Positions 8,095 through 16,354 of a stretch of 29,084 nt of DNA are shown here, piece by piece; position 1 is the first letter of the stretch, and every line of letters starts with the position of its first letter. The DNA is taken from positions 1 to 29,084 of the forward strand of contig CAZMPG010000014.1 of assembly GCA_964568345.1 (NCBI GenBank). The letters are read 5' to 3'. Below the pieces are notes generated by a model. That model was not told the DNA's origin, did no database searches, and was given only the letters and a program-made list of their open reading frames with translations. The position numbers and the translations under genes are program-made. Source of the DNA: UBA12088 sp964568345. GTDB lineage: Bacteria > Patescibacteriota > Minisyncoccia > Phycocordibacterales > UBA12088.

Positions 8095-8415
8095 ATGCGC
8101 TACCTACCCTCCACCCTCCCCCCTCGCCAGCACCTCGTGGTGCGCGCGGTGGTGGGAGGGTGTGCGCTTGTCGGTGCGCTCGTCGGCCCCTGGTGGCTCA
8201 TGCTGCTTCCCGCTGCGGGGGCGGTGCTATGGTGGGGTGCCCCTGAGGGCGTCGTGGCAGCGCTCGTGTTTGATGCGGTGCATGCGTCCCCGTACCTGCT
8301 ATGGGGCGTTTCGTGTGGTGAGTGGCTCTTCACCGCGGCGCTTCTCACCCTTGTAGCGCTCCGCTTCCTCGTGCGCCGAGTATACGGTGGCGATGGACGA
8401 ATGAGAGAAAAGTGA
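8095..8415 (+). CDS. mreD: MreD-like small membrane protein
   Basis: This 106-residue, strongly hydrophobic protein has three or four predicted membrane helices (about residues 15-35, 38-55, 58-75 and 78-93). Its place between mreC and the PBP2 gene is the standard mreD position, and that context is the main reason for the call. Usual MreD is about 160 residues, so this is a shortened version or a positional analogue. A TAGTAT hexamer (8081-8086) overlaps the mreC stop and ends eight bases before the ATG. The final MREK and the TGA stop come from hairpin copy 4. Confidence 0.6.
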   Translation: MRYLPSTLPPRQHLVVRAVVGGCALVGALVGPWWLMLLPAAGAVLWWGAPEGVVAALVFDAVHASPYLLWGVSCGEWLFTAALLTLVALRFLVRRVYGGDGRMREK

Positions 8416-8482
8416 TGAGAGAAAAGGGGAAAGTGCTAAGAGGAAAGAACGTGACGTCGTTTCTTTCCTCTTTCCTCTCATC
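8401..8482. repeat. purine/pyrimidine hairpin repeat, copy 4 (core inverted)
   Basis: This copy carries the conserved core in reverse orientation at 8430-8461, reading AAAGTGCTAAGAGG, then AAAGAACGTGACGTCG. Copies 1, 5 and 6 read the other way on the plus strand. A purine arm (GAGAGAAAAGTGATGAGAG) and a pyrimidine arm (TTTCTTTCCTCTTTCCTCTC) flank it. It provides the mreD stop codon. Confidence 0.85.
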
Positions 8483-8510
8483 CCGTCTGTGCCGGGCGTG
8501 TATGCCGTGG

Positions 8511-8516
8511 TATAAC
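8511..8516 (+). promoter_or_regulatory. -10 hexamer of mrdA
   Basis: TATAAC ends at 8516 and the mrdA ATG begins at 8522, again close enough for a leaderless transcript. It lies just downstream of hairpin copy 4. No convincing -35 was seen. Confidence 0.45.
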
Positions 8517-8521
8517 GGGGT

Positions 8522-10222
8522 ATGCGAATCCGTGCGCGGCGTCGCCCCGTAGAAATAACCCCCGACGAGATTCTTCTCGACGCACACAACCTACCCGCGT
8601 ACGACCCGCGGCGGCTCGAGGGCCGCATCAACCAGCCGATAGGGACGGGGGCATTCCGCCTCCTGTGGTTCGGCATTGCTCTGGTAGGGGGGGCAGTGCT
8701 CGCACGCGCAGGTGACCTCATGCTCGTCAAGGGTGCGCACTACCGCGAGCTCTCCGAGGAGAACATGCTCGGTCACTCGCGGATCATCCCGGAGCGCGGG
8801 GTCATCACCGACCGACAGGGCCGTGAGCTCGCCTGGAATGTGCCGCTCTCGCGCGAGGGTACTCCGGAGGAGTTCAGTGGGCGCGCGTACGCAACGACGA
8901 GCGGAAGCGCGCACGTGGTCGGGTATGTACGGCTACCCGCCCGTGACGTGCATGGGGTACTCTACCGCACGGACACCGAGGGCGTCGCTGGTGCGGAGCA
9001 GGTGTTCGATGCACTGCTGCGGGGTACACCGGGAACGAAGATCGTCGAAACCGATGCCCGCATGGCCGAGGTGAGTACCGGCATACTCGAGCCACCGAAG
9101 CCGGGTGCCTCGCTTACCCTGAGCATTGACGCAAACCTCAATTATGGCTTGTACGAAGCTATGCGAGAGCTTGCTGACAGGGCCCCGTTTACCGGGGGGG
9201 CCGGGGTCATCATGGATGTAGCAACCGGCGAGCTCGTGGCGCTCACGAGCTATCCGGAGTACGCGCCCCAAGCCTTTGTGGCGGGGGATCAAGAGCTCAT
9301 CGACGCGTACGCGAGCGACCTGCGGCTGCCATACCTCGATCGGGTCGTCTCCGGCCAGTTCACCCCCGGATCTATCGTCAAGCCGTACCTCGCGGTTGCC
9401 GCACTCGAGGAGGGCATCGTACAGCCAGAGACGAGCTTCGTATCGACCGGGGCGCTCCGCCTCGCGAACCCCTACGCCCCCGATCAGTACTCGCTCTTTA
9501 CCGACTGGCGTGCGCACGGTGTCGTCAATCTTCGCCGTGCGCTCGCGGTGTCCTCAAACGTGTACTTCTACTACATCGGTGGTGGGTTTGGGAGCCAGGA
9601 GGGGCTCGGCATCGGGAGAATCGAGTCATACCTGCGACGCTTCGGTTTCGGTGCTCCAACAGGGAGTGGGCTGCTGGGGGAGGCTTCTGGGGTGCTTCCC
9701 TCGCCGTCATGGAAAGCGGCGACATTCCCCGATGACCCGACCTGGCGCATTGGCGACACGTACCATACCTCGATCGGTCAGTACGGCACGCAGGTCTCAC
9801 CCCTCCAGGTTGTGCGCGCGGTCGCGTCGCTCGCGAACGGGGGCATCCTCCTCACGCCACGGATTGAAACAGCGCACACGCCATATAGCGCACACAGTAT
9901 CAACGTTGATGATGTGATGCTCCGCATCGTACGTGACGGCATGCGCGACGGCGTGCTCGATGGCACCGCTCTTGGGCTCAATGTACCGTACCTTGCCATA
10001 GCAGCGAAGACGGGTACCGCAGAAATCGGCACCGGTAAAGACTTTGTCCACTCGTGGGTCACGGGGTTCTTTCCGTACGAAAAGCCGCGCTATGCTTTCG
10101 TTGTCCTCATGGAGCATGGCCCGCGCCATAACCTTTTCGGCGCCACCGCAGCGATGCGCACATTCTTTGACTGGATGCGCGAGCATGCGCCGGAGTATGT
10201 GCGAGAGGAAAGAGAAAAGTAA
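8522..10222 (+). CDS. mrdA: penicillin-binding protein 2 (peptidoglycan transpeptidase)
   Basis: The 566-residue protein is anchored by one membrane helix (about residues 43-63), preceded by a cytoplasmic stretch with DEILLDAHNLPAYD. A PBP dimerisation region runs from about residue 75 to 190 (ENMLGHSRIIPERGVITDRQGREL). The transpeptidase domain has S-x-x-K at GSIVKP with nucleophile S284, an S-x-N motif at SSNVYFYY, and KTGTAEIG with K496. It cross-links peptidoglycan during side-wall elongation and should work with MreB, MreC and MreD encoded just upstream. RodA is not in the window. The last residues (EEREK) and the stop lie in hairpin copy 5. Confidence 0.94.
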   Translation: MRIRARRRPVEITPDEILLDAHNLPAYDPRRLEGRINQPIGTGAFRLLWFGIALVGGAVLARAGDLMLVKGAHYRELSEENMLGHSRIIPERGVITDRQGRELAWNVPLSREGTPEEFSGRAYATTSGSAHVVGYVRLPARDVHGVLYRTDTEGVAGAEQVFDALLRGTPGTKIVETDARMAEVSTGILEPPKPGASLTLSIDANLNYGLYEAMRELADRAPFTGGAGVIMDVATGELVALTSYPEYAPQAFVAGDQELIDAYASDLRLPYLDRVVSGQFTPGSIVKPYLAVAALEEGIVQPETSFVSTGALRLANPYAPDQYSLFTDWRAHGVVNLRRALAVSSNVYFYYIGGGFGSQEGLGIGRIESYLRRFGFGAPTGSGLLGEASGVLPSPSWKAATFPDDPTWRIGDTYHTSIGQYGTQVSPLQVVRAVASLANGGILLTPRIETAHTPYSAHSINVDDVMLRIVRDGMRDGVLDGTALGLNVPYLAIAAKTGTAEIGTGKDFVHSWVTGFFPYEKPRYAFVVLMEHGPRHNLFGATAAMRTFFDWMREHAPEYVREEREK

Positions 10223-10281
10223 AAAGAGAAAAGCAACGACATCACGTTCTTTCATCTTAGCACTTTTCTCTTTCCGCTCTC
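10203..10281. repeat. purine/pyrimidine hairpin repeat, copy 5
   Basis: The purine arm is GAGAGGAAAGAGAAAAGTA, the conserved core lies at 10234-10265 (AACGACATCACGTTC, then CATCTTAGCAC), and the pyrimidine arm is TTTTCTCTTTCCGCTCTC. It encodes the end of PBP2 and separates it from the greA promoter. Confidence 0.83.
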
Positions 10282-10322
10282 CCGCGTGTCAAATCACCAA
10301 ACCATGACACCGAAGCGCCCGT

Positions 10323-10352
10323 TTGTTATCTTCCGCACAGGTGTGGTATACT
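10323..10352 (+). promoter_or_regulatory. greA promoter
   Basis: TTGTTA (10323-10328) and TATACT (10347-10352) are spaced by 18 bases, giving a predicted leader of about 24 bases. A second hexamer, GATAAT (10369-10374), ends eight bases before the ATG and could start a leaderless message. Which one is used cannot be decided from sequence. Confidence 0.55.
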
Positions 10353-10382
10353 CCCTCGCACTACTAGCGATAATGAGCCGCT

Positions 10383-10850
10383 ATGAATGACGAAATTTCC
10401 TACCTGACACCGGAGAAGTACGATGAGCTGAAACGTGAGCTCCAGCACCTCACGAGCACGAGACGGCGTGAGATCGCGGAGAGTCTCGAGTACGCACGGT
10501 CACTCGGTGACTTGTCGGAGAATGCCGAGTATGCGGAGGCACGTGAGTTTCAAGCGGCGACCGAGGAGCGCATCCGTCGTATCGAGACGGTGCTCGCAAC
10601 TGCGAAGATCCTCACAAAGAAGAAGAGCGACGCGGTGACACTTGGGTCGAAGGTGGCCATATGCAAGCAGGGCGATCGCGAACCCCATACGTACACGATT
10701 GTCGGGTCCGAGGAGACAAACATGCTCGAACGAAAGCTCTCGCACCTCTCGCCCTTAGGCGAAGCGCTCATGGGGAAAAAGAAGGGCGACGAATTCAGCT
10801 TTGAGACACCGAGCGGGAAGCAGAAGTACACCATCGTCTCGGTGGAGTAG
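10383..10850 (+). CDS. greA: transcription elongation factor GreA
   Basis: The 155-residue protein matches GreA along its whole length. An N-terminal coiled coil carries the acidic tip DLSENAEY (D43 to Y50), which is inserted into the RNA polymerase secondary channel to stimulate cleavage of backtracked RNA. A C-terminal FKBP-like domain ends LSPLGEALMGKKKGDEF and TPSGKQKYTIVSVE. The lysK gene starts two bases after its stop, so the two are very probably co-transcribed. Confidence 0.96.
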   Translation: MNDEISYLTPEKYDELKRELQHLTSTRRREIAESLEYARSLGDLSENAEYAEAREFQAATEERIRRIETVLATAKILTKKKSDAVTLGSKVAICKQGDREPHTYTIVGSEETNMLERKLSHLSPLGEALMGKKKGDEFSFETPSGKQKYTIVSVE

Positions 10851-10851
10851 C

Positions 10852-12414
10852 ATGCTGTGGGCAGACCGGAGTGCAGACGAGATCACCGCGCGATTCGCGG
10901 GGAAGGTTGCCCGTGGCGAGCCGCTCGTCGTGCGTGACGAGAAGACGCTCTCTGGCAGGGTGCACGTCGGCTCCATGCGCGGGGTGGCGGTGCACGGCAT
11001 CATTACCCACGTGCTCCGCGAGCGCGGGGTGGCGGTGCGCTTCCTCTACGAGTTCAACGACCTCGATCCGATGGACGACATCCCGTCGTACCTTGACGAG
11101 TCGCAGTACCGGCAGTACCTCATGCGGCCGCTCTGTGACGTGCCCTCTCCGGTCGCGGGGAGCGACAACTTTGCTGAGTACTTCGGCGCTGAGTTTGCGG
11201 GTGTGATTGAGCGGGCGGGTTTCTTCCCCGAGGTGTATCGGGCGTCGGAGCTCTACCGGCGCGGCGCGATGGATCGTTACATCCACCTCGCGCTCGCCCG
11301 TCGCAGCGACATACGAAAGTTGTACGCCAGCGTGGCTGGGTCAGAGAAGCCGGACGATTGGTTTCCGGTATCGATCGTTGCGCCCGTGTGCCAAGGGGGT
11401 GCGCCACGCATTGTCGGATACGACGGCACACAGCTCTCGTGGGAGTCAGCTGAGGGGGAGCGTGGCATGCTTGCCCCAGAGGGCGGCGCGGTGAAGCTCG
11501 TATGGAAGGTGGAGTGGGCGGCAAAGTTTGCGGCGCTTGGCGTTGACGTAGAGGGTGCCGGGAAGGACCATACGACGAAGGGTGGGGCGCGTGATGTTGC
11601 TAGCCACATTGCCCGTGAGGTGTTCGGCATTGAGCCGCCCTACGACGTACCGTACGAGTTCTTCCTTGTCGGGGGTAAGAAGATGTCCTCCTCGAAGGGC
11701 AGGGGGTCGAGCGCGAAGGAGGTGTCGGACCTCCTCCCCCCGCACCTCTTCCGCTTGGCGCTCATCGGCAGGGAGCCGAAGCGGGCCATCGAGTTCAACC
11801 CCGACGGCGACACCATACCACTCCTCTTCGATGAGTACGACCGGCTCGCGGCGAAAGCGTGGAGCGGGGCAGGGGACGATGACGCGCGCCTCTTTCACCT
11901 CCTCCATCCCGAGGCTCCTTCCGCGCGTCGCTTTGAGCATTTTCTCCCACGGTTTACCCAGGTGGCATTCCTCGTGCAGATGCCGCACCTCGACTTCTTC
12001 GCCGAGTGTGAGCGCCTCAAAGGAGCACCGCTCAACGCAGAGGATCGTGCCGAGTGTGAAGAGCGAGCGGCATACGCGAGGGAGTGGCTTGCCGTATGTG
12101 CTCCTGAGGCATACCGGTACACGCTCGCCGAGGACGAGGTGCCTGTCGCTGCACGAGAGCTTTCTCCTGCTCAGCGCGCGGCGGTGCGTGAGCTCGTGCG
12201 TGCGATGGAAGCGCTCCCCGATTTTGATGGGCAGACACTCCACACGGCACTCCACGAGGTGCGTAAGCAGGCAGGTATTGAGCCGAAGGAGCTGTTTCAA
12301 GCCATCTACCGCGCATTCCTCGGGAGGGATTCGGGGCCGAAAGCGGGGTGGTTCTTGAGTGTCTTGGGGAGAGAGTTCGTGCTGATGCGGCTGCGCGACG
12401 TGGCGGTGGAGTAG
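10852..12414 (+). CDS. lysK: lysine-tRNA ligase, class I (archaeal type)
   Basis: This 520-residue enzyme charges tRNA-Lys. It is the class I form, unrelated to the class II LysRS of most bacteria. The HIGH-type motif reads HVGS at 38-41 and the KMSKS-type motif reads KMSSSKG at 277-283. VEGAGKDHTTKGGARD is also a family signature. A helical C-terminal anticodon-binding part follows from about residue 340. Class I LysRS is the rule in archaea and occurs in scattered bacteria. The ATG at 10852 follows the greA stop with only one base between. GGTGGAG, about eight bases upstream, is one of the few Shine-Dalgarno-like sequences in the window, as expected for an internal operon gene. Confidence 0.94.
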   Translation: MLWADRSADEITARFAGKVARGEPLVVRDEKTLSGRVHVGSMRGVAVHGIITHVLRERGVAVRFLYEFNDLDPMDDIPSYLDESQYRQYLMRPLCDVPSPVAGSDNFAEYFGAEFAGVIERAGFFPEVYRASELYRRGAMDRYIHLALARRSDIRKLYASVAGSEKPDDWFPVSIVAPVCQGGAPRIVGYDGTQLSWESAEGERGMLAPEGGAVKLVWKVEWAAKFAALGVDVEGAGKDHTTKGGARDVASHIAREVFGIEPPYDVPYEFFLVGGKKMSSSKGRGSSAKEVSDLLPPHLFRLALIGREPKRAIEFNPDGDTIPLLFDEYDRLAAKAWSGAGDDDARLFHLLHPEAPSARRFEHFLPRFTQVAFLVQMPHLDFFAECERLKGAPLNAEDRAECEERAAYAREWLAVCAPEAYRYTLAEDEVPVAARELSPAQRAAVRELVRAMEALPDFDGQTLHTALHEVRKQAGIEPKELFQAIYRAFLGRDSGPKAGWFLSVLGREFVLMRLRDVAVE

Positions 12415-12426
12415 CTCTACAACAGA

Positions 12427-12446
12427 AACGCCCCCTCCGGGGCGTT
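12427..12446. terminator. hairpin after lysK
   Basis: A perfect 8-bp stem (AACGCCCC and GGGGCGTT) encloses a CTCC loop. It lies 12 bases past the lysK stop and just beyond the 3' end of the minus-strand ORF at 12451, so it could serve both converging units. No T-run follows on either strand, which lowers confidence in intrinsic termination. Confidence 0.55.
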
Positions 12447-12450
12447 GTGG

Positions 12451-12639
12451 CTAGCTTCGCGTCTGTAGCACCGCTTCCACTGTTTCAGACAGCTGACGCA
12501 GTGCATACGCAATGTCGTCGCTCCCCGGCCCCCCGTACAGGGCCGTACGCAAGACCTTGTCTATGGCTGACGACGTTGCGAGCGCCTGTCGGAACCGCTC
12601 GTCATCCGCGGGCACCGTATCTCTACCCCCGCGATTCAC
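12451..12639 (-). CDS. small hypothetical ORF, or 3' half of a frameshifted gene
   Basis: With a GTG start at 12639 this reads as 62 residues, including GRDTVPADDERFRQALATSS and ending LSETVEAVLQTRS. It looks amphipathic and helical; I do not recognise a family. It overlaps the upstream ORF (12623-12907) by 17 bases in a different frame. The frame upstream of the GTG looks non-coding (serine/arginine runs), so real coding in this frame begins near the overlap. It may be an overlapping second gene, or the second half of one gene of about 147 codons whose frame changes at a run of five G. Confidence 0.4.
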   Translation of the reverse strand: MNRGGRDTVPADDERFRQALATSSAIDKVLRTALYGGPGSDDIAYALRQLSETVEAVLQTRS

Positions 12640-12907
12640 TTTGACGTTCTGGGAGTATCGCCTCGAGGAGTTGCTCGAGGAGCTGCGAAGGCGCCACACC
12701 TTTTGCAAGCTTTTCATCCGGCGTGAGCCTATCGAAGCGCGTCGCTACCTCGTGAGCAGCGCGGAGCACCGCATCCAGCCGATCCTGCGCTTTACGCGCC
12801 TTACGGAGAGTTTCGGCGATCCGTGCGTTGTGGCGTCTGAGGTGGTGCACCTTACGTTGTGCAGCCTCGGAATCGAGATCAGCTTGAGAGTAGGCGGGAA
12901 CTTTCAT
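12623..12907 (-). CDS. small hypothetical helical protein
   Basis: This 94-residue, charged, mostly helical protein includes HHLRRHNARIAETLRKARKA and SQLLEQLLEAILPERQ. It has coiled-coil character, no membrane segment and no cysteine. No family was recognised. The start at 12907 (MKVPAYSQ) is favoured because GGGAG lies about eight bases upstream; an in-frame ATG at 12940 is possible. It sits 49 bases after topA on the same strand and may be read from the topA transcript. It ends in a TAG next to a five-G run, after which the other frame continues with a plausible protein. Confidence 0.5.
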   Translation of the reverse strand: MKVPAYSQADLDSEAAQRKVHHLRRHNARIAETLRKARKAQDRLDAVLRAAHEVATRFDRLTPDEKLAKGVAPSQLLEQLLEAILPERQSESRG

Positions 12908-12956
12908 GTCCGTCTCCCATCGTTTGTTAGCCCGCTCCATTCAACCACATGTGAGG

Positions 12957-15176
12957 TTATGTGTCACGCTTTCGTGCGAATCGCCCACGACCCACCTTCT
13001 TTGGTTCCTTGAGGATCTCGAGTGCCCGATCGAGGGCTATGGTGTACACGTCGTCGGTTTTGAGCGAGCGAAAGTCCTTCTCGTGGACGATGTAGGGGCC
13101 GAACCTCCCGACCGATGCGGTGATGGGCTCGCCGCTTGTCGGATGCACGCCGAGCACGCGGGGGAGTGAGAGGTAGCGGAGCGCCTCCTCGAGGGTCACG
13201 CTCGCGGGGTCCTTCCCCTTGGGGAGGCTCGCGCGGCGCGGCTTCGTCTTCTTCCCCTTCGCCCCTTTTGGGTCGCCGACCTGCACGTAGGGGCCATACC
13301 GCCCATCGAGCACGAAAATAGGCTCGCCGGTCTCTGGGTATGTGCCGATGGGCTTCTGCGCCTCGACCATGCCGCCGCTCTCGGTGCGCGCGCCGTCGCA
13401 CGTGGGGTACGTCGTACAGCTCATGAAACGGCCTGAGCGGCCGAGCTTGTAGGCCATCGGTGCGCCACACTTTGGGCAGGGGAAGGCCTCTGGTGCGGGG
13501 CCGAGGTCGGTGAGCTTCGCGATCGCATCCTTCGTCGTCACCGCGTGGTGGAATGGTTCGTAGAACGTGGCGAGCGTCGCCGTATACTCGCGCGTGCCAT
13601 CGGCAATGTCGTCGAGCTCGTCCTCCATCTCTGCGGTAAAGGAGTCGCTGATGTACGGCGCAAAGTGCTCCTCGAGGAAGCTGCTCACGACGTCGCCGAC
13701 GGCAGTCGGCATGAGTGTCTTCCCTTGCTTCTCAACGTACCCGCGATCGGCGAGGTTCTTCATGATGGTGGCATACGTCGAGGGGCGGCCGATACCGCGC
13801 TTCTCGAGCTCTTTCACGAGCCCCGCTTCGGTGTAGCGGTTGGGTGGGGTCGTGTACTTGCCCTCGCTCTCGACCGATTCCGTGGTGAGCCGGTCGCCCT
13901 CGGCGAGGTGGGGGAGCTCAACATCTTCGCCCCGTGCGGCGGGGTCGGCGCGGAGCCACCCTTCAAAAGCGACACGGGAGCCATTGAGGGCAAAGTCGGG
14001 GATCGTTGCGCCGGAAATGTTCGCGAGAACTTTCGTCTTTACAATGCGCGCATCCTGCATCTGCGACGCCACGGCGCGGGTCCAGATGAGCTCGTAGAGC
14101 CGCTTCTGCTCGTCGGTCGTGCCCGCGCTCCGCTTGTTGGGGTCACTCGGCCGTATCGCCTCGTGCGCCTCCTGTGCATTCTTCGCTTTTGCCTTGAAGT
14201 TGCGCACCATGAGGAGATCGCTGCCGTAGCGGGCGGTAACGGTGCGCCCCAAAGCACCGAGCGCGCTCGCGGAGAGCGTTGGCGAGTCGGTGCGCATGTA
14301 GGTGATGTGTCCCGCTTCGTAGAGCTTCTGGGCCACCGCCATGGTGCGCGAGGGGGCGAAGCCGAGCCGCGTCGAGGCGGCCTGTTGGAGTGTCGAGGTC
14401 GTGAAGGGAGGGTAGGGGCTTCGCTTCTGCTCCGACCCGGTGATAGTCGTGACCGAGAAGGGGTGCGTGGTCGCTGCGGCAACAATGCGCGATGCCTCCG
14501 CTTCGCTCCGCGGCTCCTCAACGCAGGTGAAGGTGAGGGAGTTGCTACCGTGGCGGAGGAGTGCCGTCACGACCCAGTATGCTTCCGGGACAAATGCACG
14601 TATTTCGCGTTCGCGCTCCATGAGGATGCGGAGCGCAGGCGACTGCACCCGCCCGGCAGAGAGGCCGTACCGCACCTTCTTCCAGATGAGGCCGGAGAGC
14701 TCGTAGCCGACGAGGCGGTCGAGCACCCGGCGCGCCTCCTGCGCCTTCCGGAGGTTGTGGTCAATGGTGCGGGGATGGGCGAAGGCATCCTGTACTGCCC
14801 CCTTCGTGATTTCGTTGAAGGTGACGCGTCGCACCGTACCAAATGCTTTCTTTCCTCGTGCGTGCGGCTCCTCGTGGAGGCCGAGCGCCTCGACGAGGTG
14901 CCACGCAATGGCTTCTCCCTCGCGGTCGGGGTCGGTCGCGAGCACCACCTCGTCAGCATGGGCGACCGCAGTCGCGAGCTCGCGGAGCACCTTCTCCTTG
15001 CCGTGTACGACCTCGTAGTGGGGTACGAAGCCGTGTGCAATGTCAATCGCATTCCGGCTCGACTTCGGGAGGTCGCGTACGTGGCCGACCGATGCCTTGA
15101 CCGTGTATCCCTCACCGAGGTACTTCTCGATCGTCTTCGCTTTCGCGGGAGATTCAACAATGACGAGGGTGCGCAT
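12957..15176 (-). CDS. topA: DNA topoisomerase I (type IA)
   Basis: The 739-residue enzyme relaxes negative supercoils. The N-terminal Toprim domain shows VIVESPAKAKTIEKYLG and DPDREGEAIAWH. The catalytic tyrosine is Y293 in ITYMRTDSPTLS. The C-terminal part has one four-cysteine zinc ribbon (CPKCGAP to TTYPTCDG). Two glycine-rich repeats of the topoisomerase C-terminal type follow, around DGRYGPYVQVGD and VGRFGPYIVHEKD, and a basic tail closes the protein. The start is placed at the ATG in front of RTLVIVESPAKAK; the ORF is open further upstream, but that extension is translated hairpin repeat. It lies downstream of the capA-like gene on the same strand, separated by hairpin copy 6. Confidence 0.96.
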   Translation of the reverse strand: MRTLVIVESPAKAKTIEKYLGEGYTVKASVGHVRDLPKSSRNAIDIAHGFVPHYEVVHGKEKVLRELATAVAHADEVVLATDPDREGEAIAWHLVEALGLHEEPHARGKKAFGTVRRVTFNEITKGAVQDAFAHPRTIDHNLRKAQEARRVLDRLVGYELSGLIWKKVRYGLSAGRVQSPALRILMEREREIRAFVPEAYWVVTALLRHGSNSLTFTCVEEPRSEAEASRIVAAATTHPFSVTTITGSEQKRSPYPPFTTSTLQQAASTRLGFAPSRTMAVAQKLYEAGHITYMRTDSPTLSASALGALGRTVTARYGSDLLMVRNFKAKAKNAQEAHEAIRPSDPNKRSAGTTDEQKRLYELIWTRAVASQMQDARIVKTKVLANISGATIPDFALNGSRVAFEGWLRADPAARGEDVELPHLAEGDRLTTESVESEGKYTTPPNRYTEAGLVKELEKRGIGRPSTYATIMKNLADRGYVEKQGKTLMPTAVGDVVSSFLEEHFAPYISDSFTAEMEDELDDIADGTREYTATLATFYEPFHHAVTTKDAIAKLTDLGPAPEAFPCPKCGAPMAYKLGRSGRFMSCTTYPTCDGARTESGGMVEAQKPIGTYPETGEPIFVLDGRYGPYVQVGDPKGAKGKKTKPRRASLPKGKDPASVTLEEALRYLSLPRVLGVHPTSGEPITASVGRFGPYIVHEKDFRSLKTDDVYTIALDRALEILKEPKKVGRGRFARKRDT

Positions 15177-15222
15177 AGTCTTGATACACGTACCACAGGG
15201 GTGCTGGGGATGCAAGGCAGGG

Positions 15223-15315
15223 GTGAAAAGAGAAAAGTAAAAAGAAACGACGTCACGTTCTTTCCTCTTAGCACTTTCCTCTTTTCTCTTTTCACTTTTC
15301 ACTTTTCTCTCTCCC
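15223..15315. repeat. purine/pyrimidine hairpin repeat, copy 6
   Basis: A perfect 15-bp stem is visible: GTGAAAAGAGAAAAG at 15223-15237 pairs with CTTTTCTCTTTTCAC at 15281-15295. The loop of about 43 bases contains the conserved core (15246-15277). It provides the last codons (REKSEK) and stop of the capA-like gene on the minus strand and separates that gene from topA. Confidence 0.88.
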
Positions 15316-16224
15316 GTCCCCACACCTACTCACCCCCGTCGTGCCGTCGCGGCGGAGCTCAGTGAACGATTCCTGTGTGGTGACCGTACCGGAAGGGGAA
15401 AGGGTGACGTGTGCGACCATGCCGCAGCGCACCCGGGGCTCGAAGTACTGGTCGAATACCACATTGCCGAGCGAGTAGTAGATCCACGTGCCGCGGTAGA
15501 GCTCTTTGCCCTGGATAACGTGCGGGTGGGCGCCGACGACAAGGTCGGCCCCGGCGTCCACGAAGCGGTGCGCGAGTACGCGGACAGAAGCGTCGGGGGA
15601 GGACCCGTACTCGGTGCCCCAGTGGGCAAAGACAACGACAAACGTACTCGTCGCTTCGGCGCTAAGTGCGGCGAGGAGGTCATGTGGCTGTGGGGTGTCC
15701 CAGGGGTCGTACCCAAACAGCGCGATCGCTCTGCCGCTCGAGGTCGCGCGCCACGGGGCAGCATGTCCCGGGGCGCCAAAGGTGCCGACGTTCGCTCTAG
15801 CAAGCCAGTGCACAGTCTCAACCACCCCTGCGTCGCCGAAGTTGCGGATGTGGTTGTTCGCAAGCGAGACCGCGGAGAACCCAGCCTCGGAAAGTGTGGC
15901 GGCAACGCTCGTCGCGAAGGTGAAGCGAAAGTGGTTAGGACCCGGGTCGCGGTAGTCCGAGACCGGCGTGAACGAGGTGATAGGCCCCTCGAGGTTGCCG
16001 AAGACAAACGTGCTCGACGCAAACAGTACCCGCACGTCGCGAAGGATAGTATCGTACCCTGCCTGCTCGGCGCGCTCCCGCACGTACCGGTCAAACATGA
16101 GGTCGCCGACGAAGGTAAGGGTAATGGGTTGCGGGACATTCGGCGCTGGGTTTATACGGGGCCAGGTGGCTGCCCCAAACAGAGCGGAGCCGATGAGCGT
16201 GGCGAGCAGGAGCGTGCGGAACAT
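15292..16224 (-). CDS. CapA-family metallophosphatase-like protein
   Basis: The 310-residue protein begins with a hydrophobic segment (about residues 4-20) that should export or anchor it. The CapA/PGA-synthesis fold follows: FVGDLMFDR with D41, FGNLEGPIT, a SLANNHIRNFGDAG block, VVFAHWGTEY, and GAHPHVIQGKE with YYSLGNVVFDQ. These residues form the two-metal site of calcineurin-like phosphoesterases. CapA proteins act in poly-gamma-glutamate capsule synthesis in Bacillus, but most family members have no proven substrate and no capB/capC partners are visible here. Role in the envelope is therefore inferred. A TACGAT hexamer ends seven bases from the ATG. The REKSEK tail and TGA come from hairpin copy 6. 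Confidence 0.85.
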   Translation of the reverse strand: MFRTLLLATLIGSALFGAATWPRINPAPNVPQPITLTFVGDLMFDRYVRERAEQAGYDTILRDVRVLFASSTFVFGNLEGPITSFTPVSDYRDPGPNHFRFTFATSVAATLSEAGFSAVSLANNHIRNFGDAGVVETVHWLARANVGTFGAPGHAAPWRATSSGRAIALFGYDPWDTPQPHDLLAALSAEATSTFVVVFAHWGTEYGSSPDASVRVLAHRFVDAGADLVVGAHPHVIQGKELYRGTWIYYSLGNVVFDQYFEPRVRCGMVAHVTLSPSGTVTTQESFTELRRDGTTGVSRCGDGREKSEK

Positions 16225-16230
16225 GGTAGC

Positions 16231-16236
16231 ATCGTA
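16231..16236 (-). promoter_or_regulatory. -10 hexamer of the capA-like gene
   Basis: TACGAT on the minus strand is placed so that +1 falls on the A of the ATG at 16224. It sits in the 16 bases between hairpin copy 7 and the gene. There is no Shine-Dalgarno. Confidence 0.5.
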
Positions 16237-16240
16237 GCAC

Positions 16241-16346
16241 GAGAGAAAAGTAAAAAGTAAGAAGAGAAAAGGGAAAAGTAAAAAGAGGAAAGAAGGACAT
16301 CGTTTCTTTTCTCTTTTCTCTTTTTACTTTTCTCTCGTTTCTCATC
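16241..16346. repeat. purine/pyrimidine hairpin repeat, copy 7 (between divergent genes)
   Basis: A long purine arm (GAGAGAAAAGTAAAAAGTAA and on to 16299) and a pyrimidine arm (CTTTTCTCTTTTTACTTTTC) flank a short centre (GGACATCG). Unlike the others, this copy lies between two 5' ends (capA-like and mnmA), so it is not only a terminator at gene ends. No -10 for mnmA was recognised, as the repeat reaches to within about ten bases of its ATG. Confidence 0.82.
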
Positions 16347-16354
16347 ACTTCTCC

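Noticed and set aside
12512..13012. 166-codon open frame on the plus strand across the two small minus-strand ORFs
   Set aside because: It would run into the 3' end of topA, has no start signal, and the minus-strand frames look more protein-like.
13545..15365. 606-codon open frame on the plus strand opposite topA
   Set aside because: It is an antisense shadow of a strongly conserved topA; the translation is compositionally odd and runs into the hairpin repeat.
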